Of a stretch of 64,000 bases of DNA, positions 49,401 to 60,000 are shown in pieces. The notes beneath the pieces are model-generated. The model saw only the letters and a program-made list of their open reading frames with translations. It had not been told where the DNA came from and searched no databases. The translations under genes and the position numbers were made by a program. This DNA comes from Montifringilla adamsi (lineage: Eukaryota; Chordata; Aves; Passeriformes; Passeridae): positions 1,240,001 to 1,304,000 of the forward strand of contig JAGGNK010013003.1 of NCBI GenBank assembly GCA_017590115.1. The letters run 5' to 3'. Position 1 is the first letter of the stretch, and the number at the start of each line of letters is the position of its first letter.

Positions 49401-50930
49401 TGTCCCAGCTTGAAGGGAGCTGACATGACCTGGTGACAGGCCAGGCCAATTATTCACAATCCAGAGGGTACCATTTAGAACAGATGGGGGATGCCCACAG
49501 TGCCTTGTGGGAATGCAAATACAGACACATGCTGTCTGCCTCAAGTGCAGGTAGGGATAATTTGCTCTGGTCTGCAAATTTTCCTGTGGACATAGGCAAA
49601 GTCACCTTACCGACAGCTGAGCAGCCCTTTGGTACCAAACTCCCCAGCTCGCCTTCTTTTGGAAGTTAGGTGTACAAACTGCTCTGGTTCTAAGGCACTT
49701 TGTAAACCCTGAGGTAAACAGAGGGAGGTAGAAAGCAGGGAGCTCATTTATGAATCTTCTCCCTGCACTTACACCTTTCTAGAAGCCCTGAACAGCGTGC
49801 TGGCAGGGCGGTGGCTCTGGGCCAGGTCTGGCTGCCTGGTGAGGAGGTGGCAGCCAGCTGCAGGATCCCCATCTGCGACCTTCATGGCCCAGCAAGAGCC
49901 TCAAGGCTGCAGCTCCTGCCTGCTATCTCTGCTAACAGGACAGGAAAAAAGTCAGGAGAAGAATAAGGACACTTTTGGTATGCACTGGCCCAGGCAGTTT
50001 CAAATGAACACTGTGCTTTAAGGAAAAAATATGGGTTATTATTTAAATTATTCTGTAAGCAAAGCAACATGGCTTGCCTTTTCCTCACAATGATGGAGGG
50101 CATACAGAACAGCTGAATATGCAACTGCTGTTTAATTCAAGACTTAAGCAGTGTCATTAAACATATTTTCTTGCAGAGAAAAATTACTTCAATAGCAAAT
50201 TGCATTTGTCTCACTTGTGAAAACACAGCTTATTAAGGGTGTTGCTTCTTCTATTTTGTAGGTGCTAGTCTGGCTATTTAATTAAGGGTCTGACAGTATT
50301 TTCATTAAAATATTTTCATTTTTCAGGATGTGTAAGCCTTAAAAATTAAAGCTTAATGGGTGAGTCTCCTTTTTCACAAGCAAACAGCACTGCAATGACA
50401 TTGCTACCTAAAAAATGAAAAACAAAGGAAAATGAAAGGAAAAAGAGATTATATTTCTAGGTTCTCTGAAGCCTCAGGGCAACACCGACCGAAGGTGCAT
50501 AAAGACCTAAGTATATATTCTTCGGCACATATGAGATTAATGAACATTTTTCCAGATTAGTAACTGCTAAATTAGTAGATCTCTGCATTAACATATGAAC
50601 AGATTGCTGCAAATGTAAGCAATAATTGAGTAGTTGTACCAGATTGCTGCTGCTTAACTGCAACGCTTAGCTTCAGCTATCCCCGTTTAGGAGGTAATCA
50701 CCACTTCAGGGTTTATTAGAGCAAAAACGCTACGCGTTTGCAGCCAGCTTTCCTGGGAGCATTCCTGCCCCACGGCAACACCTGCGGCTCTCCAGGTAAC
50801 TCCTGTGCTCGCAGGGTGATGCTTCAGGCTGCAGCCTAGAGCCCAGACCGGGCAGTGGCGGCTCGCTCTGAGGTTTAGGGTCTGGCTTTAGCGTGATCTG
50901 CCCCAGAGCCGCGGGGTTTTGGGGTGTGCG
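46471..50930. other. Intergenic region upstream of GTF2A1L
   Basis: About 4.5 kb of AT-rich sequence. Only short, unrecognisable open frames occur on either strand. No RNA gene, conserved coding segment or clear transposon was recognised. Confidence 0.55.
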
Positions 50931-51039
50931 GACACACGAGCGCTGAGGGCCGCGGGGCAGGGCCCGGGCGGGGCCGGCCGCGTCCTCCTGGCAACGGCGC
51001 CTTAAAGGCGGGCGGGGCCGAGGCGGCCGTGCCGCTGCC

Positions 51040-51060
51040 ATGGCCCACGGCAGCCCCGTG
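51040..51060 (+). CDS. GTF2A1L: GTF2A1L coding exon 1 (start)
   Basis: ATG in GCCGCTGCCATGG, a near-optimal Kozak context, followed by MAHGSPV and the donor GTG|GTGAGT, phase 0. The short first exon of about seven codons matches the mammalian gene (MACLNPV). Confidence 0.88.
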
Positions 51061-54000
51061 GTGAGTGGCTCGGCTAGGCTCGGCTCGGCTAGGCTAGGCT
51101 AGGCTAGGCTAGCGGGTTTTGGCCGCTCCTCCTTGCGGGACACAGGGGACAGAGATGAAGTCGCCTCCCGGCCTGGCCACGAGCCGCCGCCCGTTCGCTG
51201 GTGCGGGAAGCCCAAGGACGACATCGAAAGATTTTTAAAATTATTATTATATTTTAATTTCTTAAAAAAAATTCTGTTGAAAGTGACCATTTGTGGACAA
51301 AGGGGTTGTGGCAGGGGTTGGCCCTGCGTAGCTGCGGGTGCGTAGCTGCGAGCTGTGGCAGCTCGGCCGAGGCCTTTGTGCCATGGCAGGTTTTGGCCTC
51401 TCCTTTCCCGGGGCTCCCTCAAAGGACGGGAATCCCAGGAGAGCCTTGGAGGCTTTGCTGGAGGGACGCTGTGGCAGCTCGGCCGAGGCCTTTGTGCCAT
51501 GGCAGGTTTTGGCCTCTCCTTTCCCGGGGCTCCCTCAAAGGACGGGAATCCCAGGAGAGCCTTGGAGGCTTTGCTGGAATGGGATGTGGATGAGCCCCTC
51601 CTGCCACCCCACTGCACACGAGGAGAACCGGAGTTGGACAGTTCCCAGTATGGATGGCCGGTTCTGGCGAAGGAGTGCCTGTGTGTAAAGGGATTGAGCT
51701 GGGGTACAACGGCGTCTGTGCTGTAACCATTTTTCTCTAATTTGCCAGCATGTGCTGTTTGAATTTTACAGTTGCTGTGTGCAGTTTTTATATAGCACAA
51801 TAAATATTTGTACTCACTGTAGCTTGGCAGTCCTGGGGAGAGGAATAGGTCCGTTGAAAGATTTACATTTAGATTCTCTTCTGGATTAGCAGTGAAGGCA
51901 GAGCATTTGACATATAGGCTGATCAGCAGCTTTTAGTGTAGAGGTACAAGAGGAAATTTTTTTTCCCCTCTTCATCTTTTTAGTATCCTGAAAAAATGCT
52001 GGGGGACTCTTTGGAGGTTGATAAGCCCTGATAAGACTCATGAGTATGGTTGTTTTAAAGTAGTTGTATTAGTTGCTTTTTCCAGAAAGTATAGCTTGTT
52101 AGTTCTTAATCTCTTCTTTTCTTTGAAAAGAAATTGTTTGTCATCTGCACTTTACAACAACTTTGGATAAGTAAAATGTGAATTTGATATTTTAAAAAAT
52201 TTATTATTAATCCAGAATCTTGTAAGGTTTCCTAAAATATCTCGGCTTCATTTTTCACCTTGTGTAGGCTATTTTGGTGGTAATGAGAATCAAAATTAAT
52301 AAGCTTTAAATTGATAAAGGCTCGTTGTCTTACACTTGCATTGGAGTGTAGGAATCTTGAAGCTCATATGCATCTGCTGTCCAGGTCTGACTGGAGGATT
52401 AAGATTTAATCACTGACATCATTGGCAGAAGAAGGAATAAAATGTTCTGTTGGAGTCCTATTGGAATGTAAGATGAATGATCTCTATTGATGAAAGTAGT
52501 GTTCAAATTTCCAGTTAGGTTACTATGCAGCATCAGACTGTTTCCACAAAGAAAAAAAAATCTCTATTACTTTTTGTGGGTTCCTCACATTCTGCTTCTG
52601 ATGGAACTGACAGGGTTCATTTTTAATAGCTTGTATTATTGGTTGGCCCTTAGATTAGGAGCAATGATTCTAGTATGATACAGTGGGGTTAGACAAGCTT
52701 GTTTGAAAATACAGCACAGCAATGGTTTTTGAATGTTTCTAGGGTTTTCTTAAGCATTTACCAGATTATTGGTAGCCTAAACAGTAATTTGAGGCTCAAA
52801 TCCAGTACTTTTTTAGAGAATGAGTGGACTTGCAGACCTCTGCATTCAGTTTATGAAACTGATCTGTTTATGCTGTTCAGTTTGTAACAGCAATTTATGA
52901 AGTGAGATTAGACTTTGTGCTATCTTTTCAAATGACTCAATGCTCATCTTAACTTGAAAATATTTATTTTTTTTCTAATGTAGCCTGAGCTATACAAGTC
53001 CATTATCGAAGATGTGATTGAAGGTGTGCGGGAACTCTTTGCAGAGGAGGGTATAGAGGAGCAGGTCCTGAAAGACTTGAAGCAGGTTTGTTGGGTTTCC
53101 TTGCATTAATAGCAGTTGTGTTTGTGTTTTTCTTTTGAGATGATGGACCTGTCAATTTCTTTGCCCTCCAAAACATGCAAACTCTTGCCCTGAATTAAGA
53201 GTTACAAGTGTCCTGTGAGTGGTGTGAGGGCTGCTGGGAGTGGAAATTGGTTGGTTTTTGCTACCCTGTTTGTTGAATAGAATCAGTCAGTTTACTCTTG
53301 GAAAAGCTGGGAATACCTGATTATCTTTTTTGATGCAGTTTGTTTTTAAAGCTGATGTTTGTGGACCTTAATAATCTTCCTGCAGCTTTGGGAAACGAAG
53401 GTGACACAGTCCAGAGCAACAGAAGGCTTCTTCAAACACAGCCACTGTTCTCCACGGTTCAGTCTGCAGCTGCCACACACTTCTCACAGCATTTTGCAGA
53501 CTTCAGCAGGTCAGATGTTGCTGAACACAGTGCATGCAGTTTAAGAATATCTCATTGATTTAGGGATATTTTTGGAAGACTTGAAATAATCTTGGTTTGT
53601 GTATATATCTTATGCATATATCCAGCTTGATGTAGAACAGTAATTATCTGAAAGCAGAATTTGACCAGTAAATGATGAATTAAGCTTTTATAAACAAATA
53701 GGATTCTGTCTGCATGCTTTTGATCAGCTGCTCATTTCCAGTGGCAAAACATGCAGAGAGTTTTACCCTCCTTGTCTGCAGTCCAATAGTGTAGCACTTG
53801 AGTTGCAAATTTACCTGCAGGGTTAAGCTCCTACTTCCCCTTTTAACATGTGTCCTGACGTGCAGAGGTTTTATGGCACATTTGTGCCATGCAGTTCTGC
53901 TCTCAGGTTGGGGCTTAATCTCATTCTCAGTTTGTTAAAATGTAATCCCTTGCTCAAACAGAAGAGAGGAAGCTTTTTAGTTTATCTTTCAGTTAGTTTT

Positions 54001-57000
54001 TCTAAAAGCAGCATTGCTGTTGCAGAGGAGTACTTGACTTTCACTTTTCTGACATCAGGACCTATCCTTCTTAATGAAGTCCAGCTGAGCACTGTGGTAT
54101 TGTTGTGGTAGAGTGTAGTACTCAGCTGAGACTTATCCCAAAGTGAGAGGTTATTAGGACCTTTGCCCATGAAGGACAGACCCAATATGAGATGATTTAA
54201 TGAAAATCCATGTTGTAGTGTATTTCAAGCTTGGGCAGGCATTCTTTATCAGTGGGGTTCTTCACTTTTTTTTTGGTTTTTTTTTTTTTTTTCTTCCTTT
54301 CTTGCGTTTGTTTTGGTTTTTTTTATGGTCTTCCTAGCTTGCATTTGTTTTGGTTTTTTTTATGGTCTTCCTAGTTAAATGAACTGTTTTTGGAGGCAGG
54401 TGTTTTATTAGTGCTGTGTGACTAAAGGGAATATACTTTTGTATTTGCAAGCTATTGGAGGTTTTATATTTAATGAGCCTTTCCTTCTTACCTTTAAGTT
54501 TTTAAAGGGCAATACTAAGGCCAAGCGCTCTGAGTAAATCTATTTGTTTCTAAAAAGGGGATTTGAATTGCCTCATGGCTGGAGAATTTCAAAGTGGTTA
54601 AGGCTACCTAAATTGCTTGCTTCTAAAAGCCTAGGAAAGTTTTCCCTTTGCCATTTTTTCTCCCATGGAATTCAGTATTGGGTGCTGTTGAAAATCTTAT
54701 CCTACTGTTCCTACTTTTAGCATCATTGGATTTTCTCTGCTGTGAAAAAACTACTTGCATGTTTTCCTCAAGTTGACAAGGCAATACTCGTGCTCACTAA
54801 TGAGGATGAACTGAAGTTAGATTGCTTTAGTTTCACCCATGTTTGCTGTAAATTATTGAATGATAACTGTATCCAAGAAATTAATGTTTTTTGTAAAGTG
54901 CCTTTTTAAATTTTTCTACAGCTTCTTATGTCATCCAAGCTGGCAGAGGTTTTCAGCATTTCACAGCAGGAAAACTGGTATGTAGCCGTAGTGGTGTTTT
55001 ACTTCAATTTTGATTATGTTGGACTTCTAAATTTTTTTAATTGTTTGCCAGTTATTAATGGGCTTCAGGAGGGAGAGTTGTAACATTGTTGCTTCTGTTG
55101 GAGCAGTGAAAAAGGATGGGCTGTACCAGCTGGTTCTGCAAGACCTGAAGCCAGAAATGTTGGAAAAACACAACTGCTTGTATTTAGCCCATAGGATGAA
55201 AGTGTAGTGGGAATGGCACAGCAACATATACTTTTTAAAGAAAAAATTTATTACTGTTGTTAAAATAGTGCATGGCTGGGAAATACTACCACTTGGGAAG
55301 CTGGGAGCAGCATTATCTGTGAGGTGTAGAAATCATCCAGAAGGAAAATGAGTGTTTTTATAGTTGATAAGTTTGGAACTCTGGGCATAGCAAAATTTCT
55401 TTGGGGAGCAGCCACTGATTGCCAGAGCTTGATGAACTTACTGAGTGCCTCCTGAGCCTCCAGCTAAGTAGCTTGTCAAGTTGAAATATAATATTGGGAA
55501 GATGTTTGTGCAATATGTGTGTTTCCTGATTTAAAAGCTGGATTTCCTCAGAATAGCTAGATTGAAAGGAAGGTGTATATCCAACTCTTTGCTTCCCAGG
55601 AGGAAAAGAGAATATGAAGTGACTTCATAGGCCTAGGCAAGAAGCCTGTGCTGTGTGGGGTAATGCATAAACTTAGGTAAAAGTGACTTTGAGTAGAAAA
55701 AAACACCTTTCTGGATGGTGGGTACATTGAGGGGATTATGGAAACAGTTGTCTTAACAAAAAGGGAGTGTGATAGCTGGAAAGCAGGAAACACCTGGGGC
55801 AAGCCATTGCTCTGTCAGTGCAGAATACTCTTCATCTGTCTAAATCTCAAAAGCATGGTGCAGCTTTCCAGTGAAGATGACCACATAGAGGCCCTCACTC
55901 CTGTTTCCCATGGATATTCCAGGTGTGGCACTCAGTGTCCTTTCCTGCCTAAACCCAGCTCTTGTGTTGCAGGGGCCCCCACGAGTGGGTGTGGCTCTTG
56001 CTCTCCCTTCGTGTGTTGCTTATCCTTTACAGATGCCAGCTGGAGTGATGCTGCAGCCAGCACCAGGTAAGGGTAACGAGGGGATGTCAAACCTTGCAGT
56101 GCCTTGGGGATGTTGAAAGACAATCCCAGGGACAGTAGATGAAACAGATGAGAAGTTAAAGTATAGGGTAGAGCCAGTTACCGTCCTCTTTGTACTTTGT
56201 TTTTGTAGTGGCTACATGGGGGAAGTAACTGCAATGATTAGTTGGTGTGTCAGTTTTACAACACATAACAAGCGTTTTCCTTTGTCAGCCCAGACACAGG
56301 TGTCTCCTTCTCCCTGTCTCTCTGGGACAATCTTTTATGCTGTCAAAAAGCTAAAGGCACTGTGGTGCTTCAGAAACAAAATTGATTTCTTATTCAAATA
56401 AAATCCAACTATCCATTAACTTTTTTGATCCCATTCTTTTGGTGATAACACTGCCTGTACTGCTTGTGCAAAAACTGCTTGTATTGCTTAGGTGTGATCA
56501 GTGGAAGGCTTAGTTCGGTCATTGACTCTTCTCTCAAGCAGCTGTTCTTTGATGAAAACTGATGTCTCTAGTTATCTGTTTCAGGTATAATTCCTGATGT
56601 CATGAGATCTGTAGATTGGTATCAGTGACTCTGTCTGTGTGAGCATGTGTGTTTCCCCACAGAAGAAAAAATAAATGAAATTTGGAACTTGGCTCTGGCA
56701 TCTCAATTCTAACACTCATAGTAATAACTAAGCATTCGGTATTCATTTAAGTATTCAATGTTTGGGCTGGTTTTCTTAATAAAAGATATGTAAATTAGGG
56801 GTTGTTTGGTTTCTTTTAAACTAAAATAGGCAGGTTTTTTAGAGAGAATAACTAAATGTCCTGAAAGGGATGAACTCTCCGTCTACCTATGGACTAGTTT
56901 ACTGTTTCATCTTGTATTCCTTAGTTTCTGAAATGACATGGAAAAAATTAAAACCCAGGGTATGTATTTATTTATTTATTTTAAATCCAGTATGTAGTTA

Positions 57001-60000
57001 AGTTACTGAACTTACTGTTGCGGGGTACTGTGTAGGCCAAGCCCAAAAACATGATGGACTGGCTGGAAGCCATGATTCAGAAAGCTTCTGAATGCCTGAT
57101 TTTCAAGGGCTGGAATTGTGCTTGAGGAAAGTTTTTCTTTGCAGATGTTCTTTTTCTCATAGTTTGCCCTGGTGTTTGCTCTTGTTTTTAGTGGTGACAG
57201 GTCAGTGGCCTGGGTGAGGCTGTAGTTTCACCTACTGAAGCAGTTTTAAACTCTTCTCTCTGCAGGGCAACTTTACAAGGTGAATGTGCCTGTTGTGGTC
57301 ACACAGGCCTCAGGAGATGGAAGTGTTCTCCACTACCCTGTGCAGCAGATGTTTCATCCCCTTGGGCAAGCTTCAGTTCTGCAGGCCAGCCTTGCCAGTG
57401 TCACACAGCTGAATGCATGTGCTGCCCATGCAGCTGGTGAAACACTGCAGCCCCAGGAGACTGCTGTCCAGCAGGCTGTGCTGTTTAAACCAAGCTATGT
57501 GGAAAAACAACACCTGGAGAACTCTGCTACCTTGGTCCAGCAGCCTTCTGTGAGTCTGCAGGAATTTGAAATTAATGCAGTGTTGAATCAGTGCAGTGAA
57601 TCCACAGAAAAATTCCAGCATGACAACCTTCACACAGCTGTGTTTACTCCAGAATGCTCTGAAGGACTTTTTATTGATGAATCCTTGGCAAACAGCTCAA
57701 GCAGTGTCCTGCTGGATGTGGAGGGGCAGCTGGACATGGAGCATCCGGAGCTGCTGCAGCAGCAGGTGTCTGATGATATCATTGACCTGATTATTGCAGG
57801 GGAAAGTTTGGATGAAAATGCATTTCTAAAGGATCAGGGCAGCATGGCTTCCTCTGACAAGGTAAGGCCTTTTGTTTCTCAGCTAATGAAAATACATGTG
57901 TTAGAGGGAGTTGTTTGAACACATTTCTAAGTGACAACTAGCACCTCTAAATGAGAAGAATAAAAGTTATTTTGATTTTATGGTTCAGTCTTAAGCTTGT
58001 TTAGAATAGCAGTAGCTGACTGCTTGTTTTTACATTAAGAATTTGTCAAAAGTACTGCTAAAATACTGTGATGAGGATATCAGTATGAAAATACTGAAAA
58101 ATGTAATGGATAGATAGAATATATTAGACTTACTGATTACTTTGAGAATCATGGGGATTTTTTTGTGACTAAGCAGACATGAAAGACTCCTTGAGAACTT
58201 CCATATCATTCTGGCACTGATCTGCATATGGATACTGGTCAATTGTGGGCAAAGTGCTTTTGCAGGATCAGCTGGGATTAATTTTAACTTGTAATGTGTG
58301 AAGAACATTAAAGATGTATTGAGAATGCATTCAGGATGAAAAGTCAAATTTGATAAGTGAAAATCTCCTTGAAGAAAATGTATTTCCTTGGGGAGAAAGT
58401 CCTGGAAAAACTAGAACTCAGCTAGAGCTGTGTGGGAAACTTGAGTGATTTTAATTAACAAGCTGCTTTCCTGACCTCATCTAATTTTAGTGCCAGAAAT
58501 TATTTGCAGATGTTTGAAGTTCAGGCTGGCTCGGTGACTTTGAGTTGTAGTGCTCATATGTGATTGAGACAAATTTATTAAATGCAAATTTAATGACAGT
58601 AATGCCAAATGTCTGTAAATAGAAAGTGTAATGTTGCTCATCTGAACTCTGATGGCAGCATGGTGAAGACTGTCTGTAGTGAGAATGGGAGGTCAAAACA
58701 AAGTGTTCCTTTCTTGAACTAGAAAGTGTATGTGGATGGGAATTAACTGCTACAATAAAGATTTAATGAGAAGCTGGAGATGGCTGAAACCTTAAAGCCC
58801 TTTTCTGCTCCTGTGAATGCTCTGTTTAGGAATTCTGTCACTTTTATGAACAGTAACTTCAAGTACTGAAATATTTACTGTCTCTCCCAGCTTTTTATAT
58901 CTTATTTAAACAAAGCATTTTGAATGAGTTGAGGGAGAGGGATCAGTTCTTCTTGACTTTTATTTCAAAACCGAAAATTGTTATTTCCTTTTTGGTTTTT
59001 ATGGGAGGGTTATTTTTTACAATAGAAATTCTAAGTGTCCACTTGATTGTCTTTGTTTTAGAGTTGTTTGAGTACAAAGGTGTTTAGAGAAAAGGGTAAG
59101 AAATTTTTTTTCTGTATTGCTGAGGAATATTTGGCTTGGGTTCCATTTAAGTTAGATTCCACACAATGTTTATAAATGTACTCAGGTTTTACAAGCAGTA
59201 GGACCTGAAACTCTCATATTAGTGCCCCAGGCTTGTTGATATATTAAGCAAAAATCTCAGGCTTTGTGCTGAACATGGGTGGTGTTGATTCACAAGCTGT
59301 CCCTGATCTCTTTCATTCGTGTCCTGTGGAACCCGTGGAGCAGACAGAATCTGATTTACCACTGGAGAAAGGTCTCTGCAGTGACATTGAAGGCATAAGT
59401 CAGCTCGATGGCACTGGGGATGTTTCTTCCAAGGAACAAATACCACATACAAAAGATAAAGAAGAGAATGAATTCATTGGCTTTATTGATTCAGAGGATC
59501 TAAGAGTTCTGGATGATGAGGAAGACTATGATGAAGAATGTGACAGTTCTTCAAACCTAGAGTCCAGTGGCAGTGATGGGGACAATGAAGACCTCCAGAT
59601 AGACATAGTTGAGGAGGTAATTTACTTTTAAGCCTTTAGAAGCACATAACAATATTAGATCTCTCAACTGTTGAATTGTTGGACCTAGAACAGTTCCTGG
59701 TTAGTTTGATGCAGGGCATGCACAGTGAGGTTACAAACCTCTGGAGATAGGAGGTATTGCAGAGAAATTACTTGAAAGCTCATTATGAGGAATATGGACA
59801 AATGAAAGAACTGTGGGAAAGTCATTTGTTGATTGGATGAATTAAAATACTTAGCTATCAGAATTAAAGCTTTTGTGTAAAACCCTGGCCTCAGTGGAGT
59901 GGAGTTCTGCTTTTGACTTAAGTAAGATATTATTTAAAGAATTAGATTTAAATAAGATTAATTTAAACAAGATCAGGATACAAATCTAGGCTTCCTTTCC

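Larger units (their letters stand above)
50930..51210 (+). promoter_or_regulatory. GTF2A1L: GTF2A1L CpG-rich promoter and first exon region
   Basis: Dense CpG around the start codon, with GGGCGGGG boxes at about 50966 and 51010 and no TATA box. GTCCTCCTGGCAAC at 50982-50995 contains a GGCAAC half-site like an RFX X-box, 45 nt before the ATG. The mammalian orthologue is germ-cell restricted and its CpG-rich promoter is known to be methylation-sensitive. The same may hold here, by inference. Confidence 0.7.
51061..52983 (+). other. GTF2A1L: GTF2A1L intron 1
   Basis: A 1.9 kb intron with two tandem repeats listed separately: an (NGGCT)n array at its 5' edge and a 116-bp period duplication. The rest is AT-rich with nothing recognised. 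Confidence 0.75.

Noticed and set aside
51099..51800. 233-codon minus-strand open frame and several + strand frames
   Set aside because: They run through the exact tandem duplication, which repeats the same peptide twice. GC-rich composition and duplication explain them.
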